The notes: generated by a model from the letters alone, not told the origin. Positions 19,022-27,652 are shown, numbered from the stretch's first letter. The stretch: 64,000 bases of DNA from CBDAUN01 sp965200645 (GCA_965200645.1 CBDAUN010000003.1:930001-994000), one strand, 5' to 3'. Made by a program: numbers and translations.

Positions 19022-19918
19022 GTGAATTTTCCACCAGAAGTCAATTTGGTTGAAGTAGGCCCACGAGACGGCCTGCAAAATGAACCGTCAAAGACTTCAG
19101 TAGAGTTCCGGGTAGAACTGATTGACCGCCTTTCCCAGTGTGGATTGACATATATTGAGACCGGCAGTTTTGTATCGAAAAAATGGGTGCCTCAGATGGC
19201 TGACACCGATTTGGTAATGAATCAAATTAGCCGTTCTGGCTCGGTCACCTACGCCGCACTAGTACCTAACATGGTTGGCTTAGAAGCTGCAATTTCCGCC
19301 AAAGTATCAGAGATTGCAGTATTCGTTGCAGCATCTGAGACGTTCTCACAGAAAAACATCAACTGCGGAATCAACGAGAGTATCAGCAGACTCAAGCCGG
19401 TTGCAGAAGAAGCATCTCAACACGGTATTCCAATTCGAGGATACATCTCATGCATCGTGGGATGCCCCTATGAAGGTGAAATTAGATTTGGTCAGGTGAT
19501 TCCGGTATTGGAAAAATTGCTTGAACTGGGTTGCCGGGAAGTTTCTTTGGGAGACACTATTGGTATCGGAACACCACTAAAGATTTCAAATTTACTCAAT
19601 TCAATTTCAGAAATCACGTCTTTAGATTCAATCGCTGTACACTTCCACGATACTTACGGACAAGCACTTGCAAACATTTTGATATCGTTGGATAGTGGGG
19701 TAAAGACAGTGGACAGTTCAATAAGTGGATTGGGGGGTTGTCCCTACGCAAAAGGAGCCACTGGAAATGTTGCCACCGAAGATGTTGTTTACATGCTAGA
19801 TGGGCTTGGAGTTAAAACTAAAGTGAACTTGGACAGTCTAATCAGTGTTTCGGAATTTATCTCAGAAAGTTTAGACCGTCCTCCGACTTCCAAGGTTGCA
19901 CGTGCAATTCTTGCCTAA
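19022..19918 (+). CDS. liuE: Hydroxymethylglutaryl-CoA lyase
   Basis: HMG-CoA lyase splits HMG-CoA into acetoacetate and acetyl-CoA, the last step of the leucine pathway. The 298-aa TIM-barrel enzyme has VEVGPRDGLQNE near its start and the active-site loop SGLGGCPYAKGATGNVATED with the catalytic cysteine. GTG at 19022 is the only start that keeps the conserved N-terminus without overrunning liuD, 17 nt upstream. It is the last gene of the operon; no clear terminator hairpin follows. Confidence 0.96.
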   Translation: MNFPPEVNLVEVGPRDGLQNEPSKTSVEFRVELIDRLSQCGLTYIETGSFVSKKWVPQMADTDLVMNQISRSGSVTYAALVPNMVGLEAAISAKVSEIAVFVAASETFSQKNINCGINESISRLKPVAEEASQHGIPIRGYISCIVGCPYEGEIRFGQVIPVLEKLLELGCREVSLGDTIGIGTPLKISNLLNSISEITSLDSIAVHFHDTYGQALANILISLDSGVKTVDSSISGLGGCPYAKGATGNVATEDVVYMLDGLGVKTKVNLDSLISVSEFISESLDRPPTSKVARAILA

Positions 19919-19948
19919 TAATCTTAATAATGACTACCAATTATTGAT

Positions 19949-19985
19949 TTCCGCATCCGACAGGTTGAACTTGAGCATACTCAAA
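19949..19985 (-). pseudogene. Short remnant of an Rpn-type nuclease gene (3' end fragment)
   Basis: About 37 bp (TTCCGCATCC onward) resemble the same block in three other places of the window: the intact Rpn gene, its deleted copy and the longer remnant at 20150-20372. In the intact gene this stretch encodes the C-terminal segment around LKLNLPDTDIC. The resemblance is imperfect, indicating an old, decayed copy. It shows that two separate Rpn fragments lie between liuE and metZ. Confidence 0.55.
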
Positions 19986-20149
19986 TCAGCAATTCAAAAT
20001 GAGTTCTTGAACCTCCTGATTCACTTGCATTCTAAGCAGTATTCCCCGCTGAATTCCCTTTTCCTCAAATTAACCCATCAACAGTTACATAAATGATCGG
20101 TCTATTTTGAATCCCTTGTTAATTGTAATGCTAAATTGCTCGCTCTTTT

Positions 20150-20372
20150 CTACGAACTACCCACTTCACTGAACTTGAGTGCCAGGATTTGGCTTAAGCC
20201 GATAGCGAATTCTTGATCCGCTCAAATTCCTGCGAATCGGTCCCTCCATTAGATTGCATGCGTTGCATCGCTTGTTGCGTCAGGTTCAAGTGCGTACAAA
20301 TGTCCGCATCCGGCATATTGGACTTGAGCATGCTCGAGACTACAGTCCTTGTCAGACCCTCTCGTTCTTACC
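20150..20372 (-). pseudogene. Degenerate 3' end of an Rpn-type nuclease/transposase gene with an internal 43-bp insertion
   Basis: The segment aligns by eye with the end of the intact Rpn gene and its downstream flank (58575-58740) and with the deleted copy (57770-57910), including the terminal CTTAAGCCGATAGCG block. Inside it, 20237-20279 is a 43-nt stretch identical to 59584-59626, which in the intact element is the leader and ribosome-binding site at the opposite end of the gene. It interrupts the homology exactly between GCGAA and TCAGGTTCAA. No reading frame survives. The remnant ends against the 3' end of metZ. Confidence 0.75.
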
Positions 20373-21554
20373 TCACTGAATCTTAGATAGGCCCGTATCT
20401 ATGTCTGCAACAATATCTTCCACTGCTTCCAACCCTACAGACATTCGGATTAAACTTTCGGTAACTCCAACAGTTTTTCTTTGTTCCTCAGAAATTCGAG
20501 CATGTGTGGTTGATGCCGGATGAGTGACGATAGTTTTTACATCACCCAAATTCGCAGTGATCGAAATCATCGAAGTGCTGTCAATAACTTTCCATGCCTG
20601 TTCTCGACCACCTTCTACCTCAAATGCAAGTAACGCACCGAAAGCTTTCTGCTGACGCTTAGCTAGTTCGTGTCCTGAATTAGACTCCAAACCTGGATAG
20701 TGAAGTTTCGAGACTGATGGATGTTCGCTGAGCCAGTTTGCAATTTGTTGGGCAGATTCACACGATCTTTGCATTCTGATATCTAGAGTTTCCAGACCTT
20801 GGTAAAAAATCCAGGCGTTAAATGGACTCATGGATGGTCCTGCCGTACGGAGAAAGCCAAAGGTATCTTTTGCTACTTGTTCATCGTTTGTCACGATTGC
20901 TCCACCTACTGCACGACCCTGCCCGTCCAGAAATTTAGTAGCCGAGTGGACCACTATATCTGCACCAAATTCTAACGGTCGCTGCAAGGCCGGTGTACAG
21001 GCACAGTTATCTACGACTAATTTGCAGTCATTGACTTGCTTAGCTAATCTGGATAGTTGCTGAATATCGATTACTTCACACAGAGGATTTGAAGGAGTTT
21101 CCACAAACAACATCTTTGTATTTGAATTAATTTTCCGTGCCCACAATTCATAGTTACTAGGCGGAAGAAACTCGACTTCAATATTGAATCGAGATAAGTG
21201 TTTGTTGAACAGAGTTATTGTTGCCCCGAACAATCCTCTTGAAGCAATAACGTGGTCACCACTCTTTAGCAACGATAGGCATAGAGTCGTTATGGCCGAC
21301 ATACCAGATGCAGTGGCGACACAATATTTCGCTCCTTCTAGTGCTGCTAGACGATCTTCAAAAGCCTTAACTGTGGGATTGGAAAATCTCGAATAGACAT
21401 TTCCTGGTTCAGTTTCTGCAAAGCGGTCAGCGGCCTGTTGGGCGTTTTCGAATACAAAACTGGAGGTAGTAAAGATAGGTAAACTGTGTTCACCCTCCAT
21501 GGTCCTGCGATGCCCCTCCCGTACCGCAGCAGTCTGAAATTTTCTTTCTTTCAT
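20373..21554 (-). CDS. metZ: O-succinylhomoserine sulfhydrylase
   Basis: MetZ makes homocysteine directly from an activated homoserine and sulfide, a PLP-dependent step of methionine synthesis. The 393-aa product has the Cys/Met-metabolism fold: YSRFSNPT, the PLP lysine K207 in HSATKFLDGQGR, and RISVGLE-like C-terminal sequence (RMSVGLEAVEDIVADI). The sequence RTMEGEHSLPIFTTSSFVFE is typical of MetZ rather than cystathionine enzymes. The ATG at 21554 lies directly after the terminator hairpin of its leader; no free Shine-Dalgarno is visible, and the only candidate (CGGA) is inside the hairpin. Control by S-adenosylmethionine is strongly suggested by the leader. Confidence 0.94.
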   Translation of the reverse strand: MKERKFQTAAVREGHRRTMEGEHSLPIFTTSSFVFENAQQAADRFAETEPGNVYSRFSNPTVKAFEDRLAALEGAKYCVATASGMSAITTLCLSLLKSGDHVIASRGLFGATITLFNKHLSRFNIEVEFLPPSNYELWARKINSNTKMLFVETPSNPLCEVIDIQQLSRLAKQVNDCKLVVDNCACTPALQRPLEFGADIVVHSATKFLDGQGRAVGGAIVTNDEQVAKDTFGFLRTAGPSMSPFNAWIFYQGLETLDIRMQRSCESAQQIANWLSEHPSVSKLHYPGLESNSGHELAKRQQKAFGALLAFEVEGGREQAWKVIDSTSMISITANLGDVKTIVTHPASTTHARISEEQRKTVGVTESLIRMSVGLEAVEDIVADIDTGLSKIQ

Positions 21555-21592
21555 AAAAATAGTCCGTTTTTGCGGGTGCTTAAACGGACTAT
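21555..21592 (-). terminator. Intrinsic terminator-like hairpin of the metZ leader, ending at the start codon
   Basis: On the minus strand ATAGTCCGTTT pairs perfectly with AAACGGACTAT (11 bp, loop of 12) and is followed by TTTTT and then the metZ ATG. It has the form of a rho-independent terminator and would also bury any ribosome-binding bases. It lies 12 nt downstream of the riboswitch-like aptamer, so it is the likely expression platform. Confidence 0.82.
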
Positions 21593-21603
21593 ATTTTCTT
21601 CTT

Positions 21604-21662
21604 AGATCGCTTTAGCCTGTTTGTTTGCCGCGCCCGCAAGCTGATCATTCAAATCGACGCGA
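21604..21662 (-). promoter_or_regulatory. SAM-II-type riboswitch aptamer upstream of metZ
   Basis: Read on the minus strand, P1 is UCGCGUC (21662-21656) pairing with GGCGCGG (21634-21628, with G-U pairs). The loop contains GAUUUGA and CUUGC, and the 3' segment contains AAACAA and GCUAAAG, the conserved core words of SAM-II (SAM-alpha) aptamers. A pseudoknot is possible between GAUC in the loop (21645-21648) and GAUC at 21605-21608. SAM-II elements control metA, metX and metZ, mainly in Alphaproteobacteria. Location between a consensus promoter and a terminator at metZ supports the call. Confidence 0.78.
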
Positions 21663-21670
21663 TAACTCAC

Positions 21671-21699
21671 AATTTACATGCAATACCTTGTTGTGTCAA
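21671..21699 (-). promoter_or_regulatory. Sigma-70 promoter of metZ
   Basis: On the minus strand a consensus -35 TTGACA (21699-21694) is followed after exactly 17 nt by TAAATT (21676-21671). The expected transcription start, about 21664, falls right at the first bases of the riboswitch P1 stem, which independently supports both calls. Confidence 0.75.
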
Positions 21700-21968
21700 T
21701 TCAACGGTTAGTTGGTTTCGGTGAAATCAACTGTAGCAAAAATAAGTAATTACTCACTGATCAATTAAACTGCAAAAAATTTCACAAATCAGCATCCTCT
21801 TCCACAAGATTTTCACATTCGAAAATTAACTAATTCGGACATCGTGAAATTGCAGGATGCAACTTCAAGCAGTCGACGTCCGCAAAAAAGCCAAAGTTGG
21901 CGTTATTCGTCTAACCCTTTGTTTTAATTGAATAATCTGAAATTCTTTAAATTTATTGAACTTTGCTT
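21700..21968. other. AT-rich spacer between metZ promoter and the island's left repeat
   Basis: No gene with plausible coding character is seen. The stretch contains TTTGTTTTAATT about 45 bp before the 33-bp repeat; a similar TTTTGTTTTAATTT occurs about 45 bp before the right-hand repeat, which may indicate accessory recombinase-binding sequence. Otherwise nothing is recognised. Confidence 0.4.
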
Positions 21969-22001
21969 AGTTAAACTGATAGGGAGTCAGTTAAGCCGAA
22001 A
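21969..22001. repeat. Left 33-bp direct repeat (candidate attL)
   Basis: The repeat contains AACTGA and TCAGTT around a 7-bp spacer, the geometry of a tyrosine-recombinase crossover site. It is identical over 33 bp to 57086-57118, in the same orientation, and lies 26 bp upstream of the parA start codon. Similarity stops abruptly on both sides. Confidence 0.82.
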
Positions 22002-22027
22002 CTGGTCACTTTTTTTGAGATTTAGGC

Positions 22028-22825
22028 ATGCTCGTACTTACAATTTGCGGTTCCAAGGGTGGTGTTGGTAAGACAAGTCTGTGTGCCAACCTTGCTGGAA
22101 TTGTCTCTGAATGGGGATGGGATGTGCTCCTAATTGACACAGATCCTCAGGCATCCTTAAGCAACTATTTTCCGATTACTCAGTACGCCGAATTCGGCGT
22201 CACTCGCCTGTTCTCACACGTCGACATTAGCAGGTCTATCAGTAAAACAGCTCTGCAACGATTAGACATAGTTCATTCCGATGATCCGACTGACGCGTGT
22301 GAGAGATTGCTCCATACTTTACCTGACAGACTTAATCGAATCAAATTTTCGTTAATTGAACTATCCGACTATGACCTTGTAATCATAGACACTAAAGGAT
22401 CAGTCAATGCCGTTTTAGAAGCAGCACTCGCAGCAAGTGACCAAATTCTTTCTCCTATTGTCCCTGACATGCTTTCTGCCCGTGAATTTATTCGAGGGAC
22501 AATGGGTACGATTTTAAAGCTACAAAAGTGCTTCGCAATTAATCATCAATTGATGGCTGGTGTACTGTATCGGACACGTAAGACGATTGATGCATCCTTG
22601 ATTTACCAGCAGATTTACTCGTTATATGACAGTTCTAACGTACTAAATTTTCTTTCCACTTCAGTACCTGACCGCGTCGTCTACCGTGAGGCTGCAACAG
22701 CGCAAGAACCAGTTCACCGTTTCGAACGGTATCGACGAAACGGCTGTAGTGCTAATGAAACAATGACTGCTTTAGCTCTTGAAGTATGGCCTGATCTAAA
22801 AAAGATTTACAAAACAGCATCCTAA
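22028..22825 (+). CDS. parA: ParA-family ATPase (Soj-like, ICE type)
   Basis: A 265-aa partition ATPase expected to help maintain the island, perhaps in its excised form. The deviant Walker A motif KGGVGKT is residues 10-16, followed by LLIDTDPQASLS; the Walker B-like strand is DLVIIDTKGS. The family is found at one end of PFGI-1-type islands, next to the attachment site, which is its position here. ATG 22028 has no strong ribosome-binding site. parB follows 16 nt after the stop. The dnaB-like helicase that often separates them is absent. Confidence 0.93.
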   Translation: MLVLTICGSKGGVGKTSLCANLAGIVSEWGWDVLLIDTDPQASLSNYFPITQYAEFGVTRLFSHVDISRSISKTALQRLDIVHSDDPTDACERLLHTLPDRLNRIKFSLIELSDYDLVIIDTKGSVNAVLEAALAASDQILSPIVPDMLSAREFIRGTMGTILKLQKCFAINHQLMAGVLYRTRKTIDASLIYQQIYSLYDSSNVLNFLSTSVPDRVVYREAATAQEPVHRFERYRRNGCSANETMTALALEVWPDLKKIYKTAS

Positions 22826-22841
22826 GTTGAAATCTCAAACT

Positions 22842-24524
22842 ATGCGAACCAAACCCACTTCAAAGGAACTATTGAAACGATTGTTGAGTGACAAAAATCT
22901 GCCGGACAATTCTCTTGACGACCAATCAAGCACTAACATCAAGACAAAGCTGATGATGTCGGTACCAATTTCCAAAATTGATACCTATCAAAGAAACCCT
23001 CGTAGAGAACAAAACCCCAACTTCTTCAAAATTAAAGAATCGATTAGAAACGACGGATTAAATCAGCCGTTGGTGATCAGTCAACGAACTGGTAACGAAA
23101 GGTTCTTCATTTTCAAGGGAGGTAATACCAGGCTAGCTGCACTTCGCGAATTGCACGATGAAACTCGCAATAGACGTTTCGAATTCGTGGACTGCTGCTT
23201 TCTACCGTGGAGTGGATATGAATCTGAAGCAATCATCGGACACCTTCAAGAAAATCAGATGCGCAAGTCTCTGTGCTTCATTGACAGAGCTTTCGGTGTC
23301 AAGTCTGCACTGGATGAACTAAAGCTCGAACTTAAGCGACCAGATCTGACTTTGCGCGACTGTCTCACCCTCTTAAAAGAAAAAGGGTACTGCACCACAC
23401 TAAGCACTCTTTCCATCATGCAGTATGCAGTGGAATTTATTGAGTCAACGCTCCCTTACGGTCTAAGCAAGACTTTGGGTCGACCACAGATTCAACGTAT
23501 TCGAAATTTAGACAGGATTTGCCGCAACGTTACAAAGGAATTTGGAATACCAAAAAATGTTCATCAGACACTTATAAAAGAATCGCTTAAATCATGTTAC
23601 GAACTAGGCTGGTCACACAAGATACTTCGGCGAGAAATTGAATCAAATATTTCCAATTTTACAGAGACATCAATTCAAGACATTTCACTAAGAATTGATG
23701 GATATACCAATCTAAGCGATCAACCCTTATGTCCGATTCCGACAATTAATTTCGAAAACTCAAAAAATTTGGATTTTGAGAATTCTTCGGTCACGCGCAC
23801 CAAAACGGTGCAAAAGTTACCTGTTTACAGTGTAAACAACGAAGAAGAGTCAAAATCGGCGCACCAAAACGGTGCATACCTCAAAATTCATCAATCACTA
23901 GAATGTCGCAAAAGTATAAAAACCTCCACCAAAATTCCAAAGCGAATAACTAAGCAATCAATTGAGCCAATTGTCGCTCCTTGTCTCAATGTAGACCCTA
24001 CGATCGCGAGTCACATCTTGGGCTACCGAAATCAAGCATTTTTATCTGCTTGGACAATCGCGAAGCGATACGATTTTCATACGAATCCGACTACCAAGGA
24101 GAGAGTCGTTGCCAATCTTGGTGATTGGGGGATCGGTTACATGATTACCGATTTTCCGTCAAAGCAGAACCAAATTCTGAAATCCGACATTGGCTTACGA
24201 GACAATCTTTGGTGGTTGTTGTTTGAGCTATCGGATTTTCAGTGGGCACTGGTTTCTGCACGAACCTTTGTGGCCAAGATTGCCGTTAACGGGAATCTAG
24301 TGAATTACATAAGAACAGGGGACAGCAATGTGCTGTACCGAACTGCCAAGCGATACATCTCCTACCCATACCCATTTATAGGAGGACTAACCATGTGCGC
24401 TCGCCGATTGGACCACTCATTGTGGGTAGAGGTCAACATGCTGTTTGAATCCTATCGTGCCTTGCATGAAATTGCAAAGCAGGAAAACATAAATTTATTT
24501 CAACAACCCAAAATTAGTGAGTAA
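22842..24524 (+). CDS. parB: ParB-family protein of integrative conjugative elements (ICE_PFGI_1 parB type)
   Basis: The 560-aa protein has an N-terminal ParB/Srx-like domain (about 45-210) with RNPRREQNPNFFKIKESIRNDGLNQPLV and FKGGNTRLAAL, the pattern of the ICE-specific ParB family. A low-complexity linker (about 300-385) precedes a C-terminal domain with HILGYRNQAFLSAW. The linker DNA contains a 79-bp three-palindrome unit (23797-23875) that is also present at 58375-58453, so part of the linker (TRTKTVQKLPVYSVNNEEES region) is probably inserted sequence that kept the frame open. ATG 22842 is preferred to an earlier TTG at 22827. DNA-binding partner site unknown. Confidence 0.88.
   Translation: MRTKPTSKELLKRLLSDKNLPDNSLDDQSSTNIKTKLMMSVPISKIDTYQRNPRREQNPNFFKIKESIRNDGLNQPLVISQRTGNERFFIFKGGNTRLAALRELHDETRNRRFEFVDCCFLPWSGYESEAIIGHLQENQMRKSLCFIDRAFGVKSALDELKLELKRPDLTLRDCLTLLKEKGYCTTLSTLSIMQYAVEFIESTLPYGLSKTLGRPQIQRIRNLDRICRNVTKEFGIPKNVHQTLIKESLKSCYELGWSHKILRREIESNISNFTETSIQDISLRIDGYTNLSDQPLCPIPTINFENSKNLDFENSSVTRTKTVQKLPVYSVNNEEESKSAHQNGAYLKIHQSLECRKSIKTSTKIPKRITKQSIEPIVAPCLNVDPTIASHILGYRNQAFLSAWTIAKRYDFHTNPTTKERVVANLGDWGIGYMITDFPSKQNQILKSDIGLRDNLWWLLFELSDFQWALVSARTFVAKIAVNGNLVNYIRTGDSNVLYRTAKRYISYPYPFIGGLTMCARRLDHSLWVEVNMLFESYRALHEIAKQENINLFQQPKISE
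23797..23875 (+). repeat. 79-bp triple-palindrome unit inside parB
   Basis: GCACCAAAACGGTGC (23797-23811), TGTTTACAGTGTAAACA (23822-23838) and GCACCAAAACGGTGC again (23861-23875), separated by 10 and 22 bp. The reverse complement of 58375-58453 has the same three palindromes with the same spacings; only one outer copy there has a mismatch. It lies in coding sequence for the ParB linker. Confidence 0.85.
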
Positions 24525-24532
24525 GCGAAAAA

Positions 24533-25105
24533 ATGAAAATACAAAAAGAAGCAGAATTGACAAGAGCAATCATAGTCTACTGCCAAAGGTGCCAAGAAGA
24601 AGGCGACCTCCCTGCTTTAAAGGAAATGGGCTTCGGACAACAAGAGATTGCCGTTCTACCTACGCTGACAACTGCAGATGTTCTGCGGCTGGCATCAACG
24701 AAATCTCATTTTCTTAGTATCAATGTCAATACAACAGTTTATTGGCGGATGATTGACTACATTAAGAGAGAATCGGAAAAGGACAATCTCATTGACATTA
24801 TGATGATTAATGAAGCCCCTCTTCCAATGATGCATACCCTTTTTGGTATGAATAGCAAAGAATTCACCATGAAGCGCAGAACATTCGGCTATGGCAAAGC
24901 CTCTCCTGGTCGACCTCCAACACCTTCGGCTGAAGTTTCGCAGAAGGTGTGGGAAGCAATTCAAGTTACCACAACAGCAAATGAAATGCCAACTTCTCAA
25001 GAATTCATTGACATCTTCAATTTGCTGGATGGGGAAGTCTCTTTACGAGAGATTTGGCATCTAGTCAACAAGTGGAACAAGGATGATAAGTTGGGTAAAA
25101 CTTAA
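24533..25105 (+). CDS. DUF2857 family protein of ICE islands
   Basis: A 190-aa soluble protein whose pattern (ALKEMGFGQQEIAVLPTLTTADVLRLASTKSHFLSINVN, then LFGMNSKEFTMKRR) matches the DUF2857 family, always found beside parB in PFGI-1/SPI-7-type islands. Its biochemical role is not known; the C-terminal part (about 120-180) looks helical and may be a winged-helix DNA-binding region. It starts 8 nt after parB and is likely co-transcribed. Confidence 0.82.
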   Translation: MKIQKEAELTRAIIVYCQRCQEEGDLPALKEMGFGQQEIAVLPTLTTADVLRLASTKSHFLSINVNTTVYWRMIDYIKRESEKDNLIDIMMINEAPLPMMHTLFGMNSKEFTMKRRTFGYGKASPGRPPTPSAEVSQKVWEAIQVTTTANEMPTSQEFIDIFNLLDGEVSLREIWHLVNKWNKDDKLGKT

Positions 25106-25162
25106 CCGCAATCTAGCCAAGAAGAGTTCGGATGTTGATGTAGTTAATTCAAACAAACTCAA

Positions 25163-26416
25163 ATGATTATGAAAGTAAGTCCACACAGCAATTCAAAGAA
25201 ATTTGAACAAATAAAGAACGAGATTGAGTCCTTTCACAGTTTGGAAAGTAAGGAATCTGGAATGATTTATACGGACAACTGGTATGACTCGCATCCGAGA
25301 ATGTTAATTTTGGATCCTGTCTTAAATCCGTATGACAAAGTGGTGTGGCTGGTAATTCGATCTCTATGTACTCCTGGTAATTCTGTTTCCGTTTTTCCAA
25401 CCTACGACAAAATTCAATCCAGTCTGCAAATTTCACGGGGTTCGGTTGCGACCGCGATTACAAAACTACGCTTGACTCGTTGGATAACTTTAGTTCGACG
25501 CGAACGAGTTAGAAACACAGCTGGAAGAATTGTGAGGTACGGAAACATCTATTTAATTCACGGGGAACCCGTGACACTCGCGGACACATTCGAATTCGAT
25601 TCAAATTACATGCTTTTCGTCCACGAATGTGTAAATCACAGAAACACTGAAGCGCGAAAGGTGGCCAACACGATCGTTAGCACATTTAAATTTGAAGCTG
25701 ATGAAGGCGGTAATTTTATGCACGACAAACACCCCTTTGAAAGACGTTCAGAAGCATGGGAAAAAGTTGCAGGTAATACGGACTCTCGTTTTTACAGCTA
25801 CCATCCGAAGTCCCTAAATAAAGCATATATTGAAAATGAGCCATCAAAAAGCGAACTTCCATCAGATGACAAAAGTACCGTAGTTCACGAGAAGAACTAC
25901 GGTGTTCTAGAATCTTCAGTTCACGGTGTGAACCAAGACAGTTCACGTGAACTACGTAAGTTAGTTAGTAGTAGTAATAATGAAAATTACAACTACCAAC
26001 TAACAAACCACAGTTCCGTGAAATTCGACGAACTGGAATTTCCTAAATCATTTAGTTCGAATCAAAAGCACCTTGCAATAATTTGTCTAAATCGTCTACC
26101 AAGTGATCTTCCTCAGCCACCTGAACCATGGAGTCAATGGGAACAAGTGCTGTTGGATGAACTTTCTGGTCGCATTGAGATAGGTGAAAGCGGAAGGTGT
26201 CCAGCAGTACTTAACGCAGTTTCACTGCTATTTACCTACTGCAAGCGACTATCCGAGAAGGGTTATGGCTTGAAAGACGATGGAATGTTTCAGATCGAAC
26301 TCGCAGAATCTGTGCACCGCAAACGGACCAAACGGGCTCATTCAAAAAGACTTTTTGAAGTAGCACAGGAAAACCACCGAAGAAGGATGGAACAATTGAG
26401 CAAAAAAGATCTTTAG
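25163..26416 (+). CDS. STY4528-family island protein with helix-turn-helix
   Basis: A 417-aa protein resembling the STY4528 family found after DUF2857 in conjugative islands. Residues about 85-135 (TYDKIQSSLQISRGSVATAITKLRLTRWI) look like a winged helix-turn-helix as in replication or regulatory proteins, followed by YGNIYLIHGEPVTLADTFEFDSNYM. The C-terminal block LEFPKSFSSNQKHLAIICLNRLPSDLPQP is also a family feature. A poorly conserved linker (about 220-290) separates them. A role in island replication or regulation is suspected but unproven. Confidence 0.8.
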   Translation: MIMKVSPHSNSKKFEQIKNEIESFHSLESKESGMIYTDNWYDSHPRMLILDPVLNPYDKVVWLVIRSLCTPGNSVSVFPTYDKIQSSLQISRGSVATAITKLRLTRWITLVRRERVRNTAGRIVRYGNIYLIHGEPVTLADTFEFDSNYMLFVHECVNHRNTEARKVANTIVSTFKFEADEGGNFMHDKHPFERRSEAWEKVAGNTDSRFYSYHPKSLNKAYIENEPSKSELPSDDKSTVVHEKNYGVLESSVHGVNQDSSRELRKLVSSSNNENYNYQLTNHSSVKFDELEFPKSFSSNQKHLAIICLNRLPSDLPQPPEPWSQWEQVLLDELSGRIEIGESGRCPAVLNAVSLLFTYCKRLSEKGYGLKDDGMFQIELAESVHRKRTKRAHSKRLFEVAQENHRRRMEQLSKKDL

Positions 26417-26707
26417 TTTCAATTTGAATCAAACTCTAAACCAATCTAAATCCTGCTTCAGACAACAGGTTGAAATGCCTCTTACACCTTGACGAAAACA
26501 AATCAAGTTATGTTTTTGACTCGTGATTAGCAAAGACATGTACTTTCGAGCTTAGGAAAAACTTAAACCTGATTTTCTTCCTACTGCCGACAATTCTGAC
26601 ACCGAAAATATCAACCGTTGTGAAATTGATTTTTTGCTTAGTAAATTTCAATTCAACTCATAGTATTGCAGCAAATTCGCATGAAATGAGCAGTCAGCAA
26701 GCAAATC

Positions 26708-27652
26708 ATGAACACCAAAGACATCTACTCGCTAATCACAAACCAATTTGTACTCGCACTTTATGAAGGTGCTCCGCCTTGGATTCGGCCATGGAAGTTT
26801 GAGAGTTGCAGAACTGGCCGACCAGTTAACGCCTATAGTGGTCGCAAATACACAGGCATAAACGTTCCCATTCTTTGGTCGGTAGCCACTGCCAAAAAGT
26901 TTGAGTTTGATAGCTGGCTAACATTCAAACAAGTGTCTAGAGTTGGTGGCAAAGTTCGGCGAGGTGAAAAAGGAACCCTAGTTGTAATGTATCGCGAAGT
27001 GCGGCTGCCAAAGCGTCATGCTAGCGGAGAAGTCGAATTGGATAGATATGGCGATACTGTCATGACTTCATTCAAGCTGATGAGAGGATTTACTCTTTTT
27101 AACATTGCTCAGTGTACTGATTTGCCGGAAAGAATTACCGATTCTGCAGGTAATAGTAATCATCTTGGGAGTTTTGACCCTCACGAAGCAACCGAAAATC
27201 TCGTCAAAGAATCGGGGGTTCAAATTTGCCATCGTGGCAATACAGCCTGTTACTATCCGAAGAACGACGAAATCGCCATTCCATACCGTAGTAGTTTTGA
27301 CACCACAGGTGGCTATTACAGCACAGTACTGCATGAATTTGTTCACTGGACTGGTCACAAATCTCGTCTGAATCGCCCAGGAATTGCTCAGGACTGGTGT
27401 CCAAACTCTCCTGAATATGCATTTGAGGAACTAATCGCTGAAATCGGAACCGCATATCTGTGCGCCGACTTAGGAATTCCAGGAGAATTGAGACATGAAG
27501 GCTATGTCCTTTCGTGGATTGAAACTTTGGAACGAGACCCACGTGCGATCTTTAAAGCGAGTTCCCTTGCGTCCCAGGCTGCCCAATACATTTCGAAGTT
27601 TGCACCGAATAGTGAGTCCTTACCAGATTCATCTCAGTTATCTAACACATGA
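26708..27652 (+). CDS. ardC: ArdC-like antirestriction / zincin metallopeptidase-domain protein
   Basis: The 314-aa protein has an N-terminal ArdC ssDNA-binding domain (about 5-130, with PWIRPW and GRKYTGINVPILW and RRGEKGT) and a C-terminal zinc-metallopeptidase-like domain with HEFVHWTGH near residue 213 and a downstream EELIAEIGTAYL acidic motif. ArdC proteins of conjugative plasmids protect incoming DNA in recipients. About 290 bp without genes lie before it. It is the only anti-defence gene seen in the island. Confidence 0.9.
   Translation: MNTKDIYSLITNQFVLALYEGAPPWIRPWKFESCRTGRPVNAYSGRKYTGINVPILWSVATAKKFEFDSWLTFKQVSRVGGKVRRGEKGTLVVMYREVRLPKRHASGEVELDRYGDTVMTSFKLMRGFTLFNIAQCTDLPERITDSAGNSNHLGSFDPHEATENLVKESGVQICHRGNTACYYPKNDEIAIPYRSSFDTTGGYYSTVLHEFVHWTGHKSRLNRPGIAQDWCPNSPEYAFEELIAEIGTAYLCADLGIPGELRHEGYVLSWIETLERDPRAIFKASSLASQAAQYISKFAPNSESLPDSSQLSNT

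Noticed and set aside
23797..23875. CRISPR-like array
   Set aside because: Only two equal repeats with a different palindrome between them; no regular spacer-repeat series and no cas genes.
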